A stretch of 64,000 nucleotides of DNA from Melioribacteraceae bacterium (lineage in GTDB: Bacteria; Bacteroidota; Ignavibacteria; Ignavibacteriales; Melioribacteraceae): assembly GCA_019638015.1 (NCBI GenBank), contig JAHBUP010000001.1, forward strand, positions 3,690,424 to 3,754,423, given 5' to 3'. Position numbers and translations under genes: made by a program. Within the stretch, counting starts at the first letter, position 1. Every line of letters begins with the position of its first letter. This document shows, piece after piece, positions 56,146 to 64,000 of the stretch. The notes beneath the pieces are model-generated. The model was not told where the DNA came from. It was given only the letters and a program-made list of their open reading frames with translations, and did no database searches.

Positions 56146-56799
56146 ATGAACAAATTCTTACTCATAATATTCGTTTTTGCTAGCTCGACAGTCATTTCCC
56201 AGCAAGGCGGTTTTACAATTACCCGCTTAAAATATAATGGAGGGGGTGATTGGTACAATGATCCTTCTGCGGAAGTAAATTTACTTAAGTTTGTTGAGTT
56301 GTCTACAGGAATTAAAACCAATCCGGTTTATAATTTTGTTGACCTGTCTACCGGCAACATATTTGCGCATCCTTTTTTATTTATGACCGGTCATGGTAAC
56401 GTAGTTTTTTCTGAATCGGATGCAAAAAAATTACGAACATATTTAGTGAATGGCGGGTTTTTATATGTTGATGATGATTATGGATTAGATAAGGCATTTC
56501 GAAGAGAAATTAAAAAAGTTTTTCCAAATGATGAATTAGTCGAGATTCCATTTAATTATGGGCTTTATAATTGTCTCTTTGATTTCCGGAATGGTCCTCC
56601 AAAAACTCACGAGCATGATAATAAACCGGCACAAGGTTTTGGTATCTTTATAAATGGTAGATTGTGTTTATACTTTACCTATGAGAGCAATCCGAGCGAT
56701 GGATGGGCTGATCCTACTGTACATAATAATCCGCCAGAAAAAAGAAATGAAGCACTCCAATTTGGAGCAAATATCATAGTGTGGGCGTTATCAAATTAA
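56146..56799 (+). CDS. Secreted DUF4159-domain protein
   Basis: The 217-residue protein has a signal peptide (NKFLLIIFVFASSTVISQ) and the DUF4159 fold: FTITRLKYNGGGDWYNDPSAEVNLLKFVEL, IFAHPFLFMTGHGNVVFSE, YLVNGGFLYVDDDYGLDKAFRRE, RNEALQFGANIIVWAL. The domain is glutamine-amidotransferase-like. In many Bacteroidota it belongs to the aerotolerance-type (MoxR/Bat) cluster. The next gene is 4 bases away; its product belongs to the same cluster type. MoxR and DUF58 genes are not in the window. Confidence 0.9.
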   Translation: MNKFLLIIFVFASSTVISQQGGFTITRLKYNGGGDWYNDPSAEVNLLKFVELSTGIKTNPVYNFVDLSTGNIFAHPFLFMTGHGNVVFSESDAKKLRTYLVNGGFLYVDDDYGLDKAFRREIKKVFPNDELVEIPFNYGLYNCLFDFRNGPPKTHEHDNKPAQGFGIFINGRLCLYFTYESNPSDGWADPTVHNNPPEKRNEALQFGANIIVWALSN

Positions 56800-56803
56800 A
56801 TTC

Positions 56804-59800
56804 ATGAATAATCAATTTGAACATATAATAAATAAAATTGAGTCGGTTCTGAGGACTCGAATGAAATTAGAATTTTACAAGATGATTGTGCTAGCAATCG
56901 GATTTTTAGTATTCTACTTTTTATTATTCTCCATCGTCGAATCATTTTTTTATTTTTCAGCATCCATCAGAACAATTTTACTTTTTACCGGAATTACATT
57001 AACACTTCTAGTTTTTTTAGTTGGAATATTTTATGTAATAATGAGGCAAAAAAAAATTCCATCGGATAAGTCACATTTTATAATTGCCGATGAGGTGGGA
57101 ATAAATTACCCCGAAATAAAAGATGAACTGGTAAACTCACTTCAACTTTATATTAACAATTCAGGTTATTATTCAGATTCATTGATAAAAGCCGCATTTG
57201 ATAGAGTCTATAAACTTTGCAAAGATAAAGACTTTACGAAAGTTGTAGATTATAAAGGATTTCATTTTTATCTGCGTAAATATTTTTCATTCGTCGCTAT
57301 TTCCTCATTGGTTTTATTGGCTGTTCCGGCTATCAATAATGCCTTTATTAGAGTGCTTCACTTTAATACTGAATTTGAGGCTCCTGGTATTACATTTGAA
57401 ATTATTCCAGGCAACTCAGAAATTTCAAAGGGTTCAACTATTACCATAAAAATTAGAGTTAGAGGAGGTAATCCCGAATTCATCCAGTTGTATAAAAGAA
57501 ACCAGGATCAGCCGGAGTATTCAGCTAAACAGGTAAAGAGAGATTCACTCAATAATTTTAACATCGTTGAAACCGGAGTCACTCAATCATTTTCTTACTA
57601 TGCTGCAACTAGTAATTACAAAAGCGAAATTTTTCAGATTTCTGTGATAAGCAATCCGGTAATTCAAAAACTGGATTTATCTGTAACTCCTCCACGCTAT
57701 TCTAATTTAGCTGCATTTGTACAGAGTGATAATGGAAATCTTAGTGTACTTAAAGGTTCAGCAATAAAAATTAATTTGGAGTCATCCAGGAATATAAGTG
57801 AAGCAAAGATCGTTTTTTCGGATAGTGCTTCAAAGCCATTAAATGTAGTACTCAATAAAGCGGAGGGTATAATAACCGCATCAAAAAATGATAACTACAG
57901 AATTTTGATAAAAGATAAAAAGGGAATAGCGAACTTAAATCCTATTGAGTATGAACTCTCAATTATTTCGGACGAGTTTCCGAAGATAGAGATTGTTGCC
58001 CCACAAGATGAAACAACCAGCGGTAATATTAATATTCTACCGGTCATAGCAAAAATTAAGGATGACTATGGATTCTCAAAGTTGATCTTTAACTACCGAC
58101 TTGAATCTTCAAATTATAGATCACCCGATCAAAACTATACTAGCACACCATTGAATTTGAAGAATCAAGTTAAGGAAGATGATATTTATTTCAATTGGGA
58201 TTTGGGCGGGCTCTATTTAGCTGAGGGAGAAACTGTCAGCTTTTTCTTAGAAATATTCGACAATGATCTTATAAGCGGGCCTAAATCTTCCAAATCACAA
58301 TTAAGATTTTTAACTGTTCCTTCATTAAAAGACATGTTTGCAGCGGCGGATGAAAGTCAAGACAATTTACAAAGAGACCTGGAAAACACTTTACGTGAGA
58401 CCGAAAAGTTATCGAAAGAACTTCAAAAGATTAGTGATGAGTTAAAACAGGATTCAAAAGAGCTTAGCTGGCAGGAAAAAGAGAAACTCGAATCCGGCGT
58501 AAAAAAGATTGAAGAGCTGTTAGAAAAGACAAATAATGCCGCCGAAAAACTAGAATCATTAAAAAAGGATTTGATGAATAATAATTTACTGAGTAATGAA
58601 ACTTTAGAAAAATATAACGAATTGCAAAAATTATTAGAGGATTTGAATAGTGAAGAACTCCAAGCCGCACTAAAAAAAATGCAGGATGCCTTACAAAGTG
58701 TATCAAGGCAAAATGCCCAAATGTCATTGGAGGATCTAAAGGCAAATGAGGAAATGATCAAAAAAAGTATTGAAAGAACACTAAATCTTTTAAAGAGAAT
58801 TCAAATTGAACAAAAAATAGATGAGCTTGTTTTGCGCGCTAATGACCTTACAGAAAAGCTTAATGAGCAGGCAGAAAACATAAAGAAAAATGGATTGAAT
58901 GATAAGTCAGCCGGAAAATCACTTGAGCAAAAGCAGGAATCAATATCTGATAATATTAAAGAATCAGAAGAAATAGTTAAAAAGCTTGATGAGATGATGA
59001 AATCGATGCAAGATATGCCGAAAGAACTTATGTCTGAATTGAGCCAAAAACTTTCAGAACAGAAGAATCAGCAATTATCATCCGATGTAAAAAGCGCATT
59101 AAAACAGTCGGACAAACAGACTTCAATGGATAAGCTTGAGTCATTGCAGAACAACATGATGCAATTCAGTGATCAGCTTCAGAGTATTCAAAAAGCTATG
59201 CAACAAATGAATCAAACTAAAACATTTTTAGAGATGGCAAAATCTCTCAATAGTTTGATTGAATTATCTAAAGATGAAGAATCACTAAAAAATTTAACAA
59301 GCGAAATGAGTTCAACATCGTCGAAGTTATCTCAGTTGGCAAGTGAGCAAAGTTTAATTCAGGATAATTTACGTAGAGTTGCGCAAAGTATGAGCGAAAC
59401 TGCTCAAAAAACTTTTGCTATTACTCCAGAGATGGGAAAAGCAATTGGGAATGCTCACAATTCGATGGATATGGCAATTACTCATCTAATTAATCAAAAC
59501 ACACAAGCCTCCGCTGTTGAGCAAACAAATGCCATGAAATACATTAATGAAGCAGCTTCTTTATTAAAGGGCTCGATGCAGCAAATGATGAGTGGAGGAC
59601 AGGGGGGTGGAATGATGTCATTGTTCCAACAGTTACAAAAATTATCGCAGCAGCAAATGAGTTTAAATCAATTAACCCAGATGATGAATCAAGGCGCTTT
59701 ATCTCCTGAGATGGCGCAGCAAATGCAAAGACTATCTCAACAGCAGGAAATGATTCGTAAATCGCTTGAACAATTAAACAGAGAAGCTAAAGAGGCCGGG

Positions 59801-60157
59801 CAGTCAAAACGACTTGCCTCAAATCTGGAAAAAATACTTGAGGAAATGAAGGAAGTAGTTACCGATTTATCATCAAACAATGTTAATGATGATATTGTAA
59901 AACAGCAGGATAAAATATTATCACGGCTTCTCGATGCTCAAAAATCAATTAGCGAAAGGGATTTTGAAGATAACCGAACTTCGAACACCGGAGAAAATAT
60001 TAAAAGAAACTCCCCTACATCAACAATTAATTCGAAGGCAAACTTAGAATTATTGCGTGATCAACTATTGAACGCGATTAGAGAAGGTTACAAAAAAGAT
60101 TACGAGGATATAATCAGGAAATATTTTGATTCCTTAATAGAGGAAAATGTAAAATAA
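56804..60157 (+). CDS. DUF4175-like large coiled-coil membrane protein
   Basis: The 1117-residue protein begins with two adjacent membrane helices (about 25-75), has a third helix near 160-185 and then an extracytoplasmic region with beta-sandwich-like parts (about 200-510). The rest (about 520-1000) is a very long coiled coil rich in Glu, Lys, Gln, Met and Ser, ending LRDQLLNAIREGYKKDYE and IIRKYFDSLIEE, the C-terminal box of DUF4175. It lies 4 bases after the DUF4159 gene, a conserved pairing. It is likely a scaffold for envelope integrity; no enzymatic motif is visible. Confidence 0.82.
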   Translation: MNNQFEHIINKIESVLRTRMKLEFYKMIVLAIGFLVFYFLLFSIVESFFYFSASIRTILLFTGITLTLLVFLVGIFYVIMRQKKIPSDKSHFIIADEVGINYPEIKDELVNSLQLYINNSGYYSDSLIKAAFDRVYKLCKDKDFTKVVDYKGFHFYLRKYFSFVAISSLVLLAVPAINNAFIRVLHFNTEFEAPGITFEIIPGNSEISKGSTITIKIRVRGGNPEFIQLYKRNQDQPEYSAKQVKRDSLNNFNIVETGVTQSFSYYAATSNYKSEIFQISVISNPVIQKLDLSVTPPRYSNLAAFVQSDNGNLSVLKGSAIKINLESSRNISEAKIVFSDSASKPLNVVLNKAEGIITASKNDNYRILIKDKKGIANLNPIEYELSIISDEFPKIEIVAPQDETTSGNINILPVIAKIKDDYGFSKLIFNYRLESSNYRSPDQNYTSTPLNLKNQVKEDDIYFNWDLGGLYLAEGETVSFFLEIFDNDLISGPKSSKSQLRFLTVPSLKDMFAAADESQDNLQRDLENTLRETEKLSKELQKISDELKQDSKELSWQEKEKLESGVKKIEELLEKTNNAAEKLESLKKDLMNNNLLSNETLEKYNELQKLLEDLNSEELQAALKKMQDALQSVSRQNAQMSLEDLKANEEMIKKSIERTLNLLKRIQIEQKIDELVLRANDLTEKLNEQAENIKKNGLNDKSAGKSLEQKQESISDNIKESEEIVKKLDEMMKSMQDMPKELMSELSQKLSEQKNQQLSSDVKSALKQSDKQTSMDKLESLQNNMMQFSDQLQSIQKAMQQMNQTKTFLEMAKSLNSLIELSKDEESLKNLTSEMSSTSSKLSQLASEQSLIQDNLRRVAQSMSETAQKTFAITPEMGKAIGNAHNSMDMAITHLINQNTQASAVEQTNAMKYINEAASLLKGSMQQMMSGGQGGGMMSLFQQLQKLSQQQMSLNQLTQMMNQGALSPEMAQQMQRLSQQQEMIRKSLEQLNREAKEAGQSKRLASNLEKILEEMKEVVTDLSSNNVNDDIVKQQDKILSRLLDAQKSISERDFEDNRTSNTGENIKRNSPTSTINSKANLELLRDQLLNAIREGYKKDYEDIIRKYFDSLIEENVK

Positions 60158-60240
60158 TTTAGTTGTGTGCCGAGTTAGAGCTGATAGAAATTTTTATAAC
60201 CCAATCATACTATTATTTTTATCTATTGATACTATACTGA

Positions 60241-60489
60241 ACATCTAACCCGGGACGTTTGTTTGGTCTAGGAAAATTAGAATTAAAGCTGGATTTGATT
60301 GAGTTTCATAATGACAATTATGAAGTAGATTTTTGTTTTGATGAAAATTCAATGATTCTTTTGGGGCACTCACCGCCACATAATGAACCTATTGTAGCGC
60401 GAGGACCATTTGTGATGAATACCGAGGAAGAAATAGCTGAGACTTATAATGATTATTGTTACGCAAAATTGGGTGATTGGGATCAATAA
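60241..60489 (+). pseudogene. C-terminal remnant of a pirin-family protein
   Basis: The open frame from just after the TGA at 60238-60240 to the TAA at 60487-60489 encodes about 82 residues. The last half, EPIVARGPFVMNTEEEI followed by TYNDYCYAKLGDW, matches the Pirin_C domain motif 'EPVvarGPFVMNTeeEI..A..Dy..G.fG'. The N-terminal cupin that binds the metal is missing: the upstream 100 bases hold no pirin sequence in any frame, and the frame has no ATG before 60355. It is thus a truncated relic, although a small expressed protein from the TTG at 60259 cannot be excluded. This 447-base gap between coding genes holds nothing else that I recognise. Confidence 0.72.
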
Positions 60490-60604
60490 TTATATCTTGT
60501 TAATCTATCCTGTTTTTTTATCGATTACGAAATATTATTCTATAAACTCTTTATTATATCAAATAAATTTCGATAATTAGGCATACCATTTAAAATAATT
60601 GTTA

Positions 60605-63600
60605 ATGATCATAAAATTAATAACTGCATACATCCTAATTCTTCTCTACTGGGGACAATCCTTAGCTCAGCCACAAATATTAAAGCAACTTCGCAACCAT
60701 CTTCCTGAGGAATCCTATGTCATAAAATCATGGAATTCAAATAATGGACTACCACAAAACAGTATTAATAAAATCGCTCAGGATAAAAACGGAATTATCT
60801 GGTTAGCAACTTATGGTGGCCTTGTAAGGTTTGATGGCGCAAATTTCAAAACCTTTTCGGTTAAAAATTATCCCGATTTATCATCCGATAGAATTTATTC
60901 TCTTTTTATTGACAGCAAGAATAATCTGTGGCTTTGTACTGAAAATGGTAAAATTATAATCTATGATGGAAGGAAGTTTACCGATTTTTCATCAAAATAT
61001 GATTACAATTTTATTCTAACAAAAGACATTATTGAGGATTCAGAAGGAAGCCTATATCTTAAAACAAGCACTTCTCTACTCTACTATTCAAAAGGAAAAC
61101 TAGAGCCCGTAAAGGTATTTAACACGGATGGCCAACCGTTAGATATATTCTACGATTCCTCGCCATATTTAGTAAACGATACACTTTTGGTTTCAGGCCC
61201 AGGCACATTCTCCCTTGTTCATAAGGGAAAGTGGATTAAAAGTGTTTCCGTAAAAATTAAAATTGCAGGGAATGCCTCTCCAATTTTTACACCATCTGGA
61301 TTTTGGTTTCATAATGATTTTAGGATTTACCATTCTAGAACATTCGATGGGATTCCAAATGCAAAGCCACTATTTAACGATGTGACATCATTAAACTTCA
61401 GTTACATTAATAATAACCTGCACGCAATTACATTAAATAAAGGAATCATAAAAATAAATGGGAATTTTACCTATCAAACTCTTTTTAATCTGAAAAATGT
61501 TACTCTCACTTTTTGGTCAAGTTTATTAATTGATCAAGAGGGTAATTATTTAGTTGGAACTCAATTAGACGGTTTGATATATGCAAAAAAGAAATTCTTA
61601 TTTACACTCGATAAATCTTACGGATTACAAAGCTCCAATACATACGCGATTTTTAGAAGCTCAACAAATGATATTTGGATTGGGCAAAATCCCGGTTTAA
61701 ATAAAATATCAAATGGAAAACTAATTACTTATGGTAGTGATAAATCTGTTCTTCCTTATGTTTGGGGACTTACCGAGGATAAGAATAAGAACATATGGAT
61801 GAGCACAAATGCTCATGGGTTATACAAAATAGACCCAAAAGAAAACATTGAGAATTTATCACTAAAGAATCCTGAAATTGGTAATATCTTTTTTTCAGCA
61901 TATACAGATAAAAAAGGTCGGCTATGGTTTGGGACCATCGGAAAAATCCTCCGTTTTGAAAATGAGAAATTCCATCAATACTCTCCTTTAAATCTGTGCG
62001 ATAATATTTACCGGAATATACTTGAGGATGAAAAAGGTATATTATGGTTCGCCTCCGATTTTGGCTTAGTAAAATATGAAAATGATTCATTCACAATTCT
62101 AGACTCGGTTGATGCAAAATTTTCCCGCTCACTTTATATCGACAAAAATAATCGGCTATGGATTGGAACATATGGAAATGGAATTCGAATCAAGATTGGG
62201 GGAAAATACTTAAAACTAACTTCCCGGGATGGTTTATTCAGCAATATTATTTCGGCAATTGTTGAGGACAATAAAGGATATTTTTGGTTTACAACGAACA
62301 CCGGGTTATTTAAGGTTAGCGAGGATGAGATTAACCGGTTTATCAATGGCACCGTTAAAACAGTTACATCGATCAATTATGGAATTGACGAGGGGCTATC
62401 TAATATTGAATTTAATGGTGGATGCCAGCCAAGTTGGATGAGAGATGACGAAGGGAATTTATGGTTTCCCTCCTTTAGTGGTCCTGTAGTAGTTGACATA
62501 AAATCATTAAAAGTTTCAAAGGGTTCTCCAAAAGTTTTTATCGATGATCTTGTTTATCAAGATTCGATTTATTATCCCGGAGATAATATTGTCCTTCCTC
62601 ATGATTACTCTCAGTTTACAATTAATTTTTATTCATCCTCTTTTTCATCACCAAATAATGTAAGGTTTAAATATCGACTTGTTGGGGGTAAGGATGAGTG
62701 GATCGATATCGGCAGAAGGCGGCGGGTGCATTTTCAGAAAATGCCATTTGGTGATTACGAATTTCAAGTTATTTCCTCAGATAGTTATGGAAATTGGTCA
62801 TCAACCCCGGCGAGTATTAAATTTACTGTACAAGCCATATTTTGGGAAACCCCCTATTTTTATGCAATAGCATCATTGCTAGTAATTCTCTCAGTGTTCC
62901 TATTTTTCTTTGTGCGATTGAAAACAGCTAAAAGAACCCAAGCTAAATTAGAACAAATTGTCTCTGAGCGAACAGAGAGTTTAAAGATTGCTAAAGAAGC
63001 GGCAGAACAATTAGCCCATGAAGAAAAACTTTTAAGATCTAAATCAGAAGAAGAAAATCGACAAAAAATAGAACTTCTTAGAATAGTTTCTCATGACCTA
63101 AAAAATCCTGTATTCGCAGTTCAAGGATTTTCGGAGATGTTATTAGAAGATGGCAATCTTTCCGAGGAGGATCATCAGTCGGTAGAAATGATTCATGACG
63201 CATCCGAAAGATTAAAAGAACTAATTACTCAACTCCTCAATTTCAGCCGATTTGAAGGTGGTCAATTTGTTATTGATAAATTAGAGATAAATGTTGTAAA
63301 TGAAGTAAATAAAATCATTTCTCGATACCAGCGAACCGCAGATAAAAAGGAACAAACTATTATTTCTGAATTTCCCACGAATTCTATTTCATTGTTCGTT
63401 GATCCCACCTTATTCTCGCAAATTATTGAAAACTTACTGAGTAATTCTATTAAGTACTCAAAGAACGGGAAGAGTATTTTTGTTTCTGTTAAGGAAATTG
63501 ATTCTGAAGTGCAAATTGCAATAAGAGATGAAGGGGCAGGCTTCAGCAAAGAGGATTTAAACAATCTTTATAAACCTTTTGTTAAACTATCCTCGTTGCC

Positions 63601-63745
63601 TACCGCAGGCGAATCGAGTTCCGGTTTAGGCCTTACCATCGTTAAACGATTTGTAGAATTGAACGATGGGGAGATTTCCCTGGAAAGCGAAAAAGGAAAA
63701 GGTTCAACTTTCACAGTTAAGTTTAAGAAGTATAATCGGGGTTAA
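60605..63745 (+). CDS. Two-component regulator propeller sensor histidine kinase
   Basis: The 1046-residue membrane kinase has a signal peptide (LITAYILILLYWGQSLAQ), a large extracytoplasmic region of repeated Trp-rich propeller blades (for example GIIWLATYGGLVRFDG, NNLWLCTENGKI, KNIWMSTNAHGLYKI, GRLWFGTIGKILRFEN, NRLWIGTYGNGIRI), a Y_Y_Y domain (FKYRLVGGKDEWIDIG), a membrane helix (about 745-770), a coiled coil and a HisKA/HATPase pair with His830 in RIVSHDLKNPVFAVQGF and GLGLTIVKRF. It has no fused receiver or AraC output, unlike the hybrid forms common in Bacteroides. The ATG at 60605 replaces an upstream TTG. It probably detects a polysaccharide or envelope signal. Confidence 0.92.
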   Translation: MIIKLITAYILILLYWGQSLAQPQILKQLRNHLPEESYVIKSWNSNNGLPQNSINKIAQDKNGIIWLATYGGLVRFDGANFKTFSVKNYPDLSSDRIYSLFIDSKNNLWLCTENGKIIIYDGRKFTDFSSKYDYNFILTKDIIEDSEGSLYLKTSTSLLYYSKGKLEPVKVFNTDGQPLDIFYDSSPYLVNDTLLVSGPGTFSLVHKGKWIKSVSVKIKIAGNASPIFTPSGFWFHNDFRIYHSRTFDGIPNAKPLFNDVTSLNFSYINNNLHAITLNKGIIKINGNFTYQTLFNLKNVTLTFWSSLLIDQEGNYLVGTQLDGLIYAKKKFLFTLDKSYGLQSSNTYAIFRSSTNDIWIGQNPGLNKISNGKLITYGSDKSVLPYVWGLTEDKNKNIWMSTNAHGLYKIDPKENIENLSLKNPEIGNIFFSAYTDKKGRLWFGTIGKILRFENEKFHQYSPLNLCDNIYRNILEDEKGILWFASDFGLVKYENDSFTILDSVDAKFSRSLYIDKNNRLWIGTYGNGIRIKIGGKYLKLTSRDGLFSNIISAIVEDNKGYFWFTTNTGLFKVSEDEINRFINGTVKTVTSINYGIDEGLSNIEFNGGCQPSWMRDDEGNLWFPSFSGPVVVDIKSLKVSKGSPKVFIDDLVYQDSIYYPGDNIVLPHDYSQFTINFYSSSFSSPNNVRFKYRLVGGKDEWIDIGRRRRVHFQKMPFGDYEFQVISSDSYGNWSSTPASIKFTVQAIFWETPYFYAIASLLVILSVFLFFFVRLKTAKRTQAKLEQIVSERTESLKIAKEAAEQLAHEEKLLRSKSEEENRQKIELLRIVSHDLKNPVFAVQGFSEMLLEDGNLSEEDHQSVEMIHDASERLKELITQLLNFSRFEGGQFVIDKLEINVVNEVNKIISRYQRTADKKEQTIISEFPTNSISLFVDPTLFSQIIENLLSNSIKYSKNGKSIFVSVKEIDSEVQIAIRDEGAGFSKEDLNNLYKPFVKLSSLPTAGESSSGLGLTIVKRFVELNDGEISLESEKGKGSTFTVKFKKYNRG

Positions 63746-64000
63746 ACAAATTTTTCTTTAATTCAATAGTTGTCAAATATTTTTGATAACTATTCAACAG
63801 CTCCTTTCTTTCATCCTCTGTTTTCCTAACCGGACTAAAAGCAATAAAGGGCTCTAATGTTTTCATCCCCACAAAGTATAACATGCCATGATTTAGTGAA
63901 ATAGGATTTTATCCATATCCCCATTTCGGCCATTTTCCCCATACGAGTTTTCAGGTCCACCAGTAGTAATACAGCAAAATGCCGTTTTATCTTTGAAAAA
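63723..64000 (-). pseudogene. Frameshifted C-terminal part of a flavodoxin-fold NAD(P)H oxidoreductase
   Basis: Read on the minus strand, from 64000 one frame gives FKDKTAFCCITTGGPENSYG then NGRNGDMDKIL, the flavodoxin-2/KefF-like 'TTGGP..aY' block, and stops at 63893-63895. A second frame, shifted by one base near 63900-63910, continues with PISLNHGMLYFVGMKTLEPF, FSPVRKTEDERKELLNSYQK, ending at a TAA at 63723-63725. Together they give the expected C-terminus of an NAD(P)H quinone/flavin oxidoreductase. It overlaps the end of the sensor kinase gene by 23 bases. Sequencing error could be an alternative to gene decay. The 5' part lies beyond the right edge. Confidence 0.72.

Noticed and set aside
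1..64000. CRISPR array, integron, IS element, prophage, rRNA or tRNA
   Set aside because: No direct-repeat array, transposase, integrase, structural phage gene or clover-leaf candidate could be found by reading; long identical repeats are absent.

Overview
The window is a chromosomal segment of an AT-rich Gram-negative bacterium of the Bacteroidota/Chlorobiota/Ignavibacteriota group. An Ignavibacteria-like organism is my best guess. The basis is a TonB-dependent receptor, many short signal peptides and lipoproteins, a two-component regulator propeller histidine kinase, an outer-membrane OprB-type porin, a DUF4159/DUF4175 gene pair and Tat-type oxidoreductases. I see no phage, insertion sequence, CRISPR array, integrase, rRNA or tRNA. 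It reads as ordinary, dense housekeeping and envelope DNA with a few accessory spots.

Layout. 1-2.7 kb: the 3' part of a PfkB sugar kinase, then a coupled DUF362/DUF6599-like secreted pair. 2.8-6.9 kb (minus strand): PEGA lipoprotein, an alkaline-phosphatase homologue that seems to lack its zinc histidines, NadB and a GNAT acetyltransferase. 7-13.3 kb: secreted metallo-beta-lactamase-fold hydrolase, GH3 beta-glucosidase, secreted alpha/beta hydrolase and a Tat-exported Gfo/Idh/MocA oxidoreductase. 13.4-18.6 kb: MGDG-synthase-like glycosyltransferase, a small unknown protein, ValS and an unknown protein. 18.6-23.4 kb (minus): DUF72 protein, haem-binding c-type protein and Mfd. 23.6-28.6 kb: Lon-like protease, pyruvate kinase and the AmmeMemoRadiSam radical SAM enzyme. 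28.7-31.5 kb: a signalling operon of secreted protein, multi-span membrane protein, PAS histidine kinase and response regulator. 31.5-35 kb (minus): nucleotidyltransferase, MetK and AhcY, a methyl-cycle operon. 35.1-41.9 kb: FabK/nitronate monooxygenase-like flavoprotein, a Cys-rich unknown protein, a membrane protein, Dxr, RseP and a TonB-dependent receptor. 41.9-44.3 kb (minus): lipoprotein, ECF sigma factor, anti-sigma-like protein and two tandem TonB C-terminal-domain proteins. 44.6-48 kb: CydAB and a PLP serine/threonine dehydratase. 48-56 kb (minus): chemoreceptor, OprB porin, C69 dipeptidase, CNNM/HlyC-type protein, lipid kinase and DJ-1/PfpI protein. 56.1-60.2 kb: DUF4159 and DUF4175-like proteins. 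60.2-64 kb: a pirin C-terminal remnant, a large propeller hybrid sensor kinase, and a frameshifted C-terminal piece of a flavodoxin-fold NAD(P)H oxidoreductase at the right edge.

The most notable points are the alkaline phosphatase homologue with substituted metal ligands, the sigma/anti-sigma operon carrying two spacer-less TonB-domain proteins beside a TonB receptor, the membrane-protein/kinase pair that overlaps by about 100 bases, the two decayed oxidative-stress-type genes flanking the propeller kinase, and two short repeat structures in promoter regions (a 12-bp inverted repeat at 13329-13376 and a 15-bp-period direct repeat upstream of cydA). I did not find a convincing entirely new multi-gene system. 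All family assignments come from reading motifs; no database search was run.
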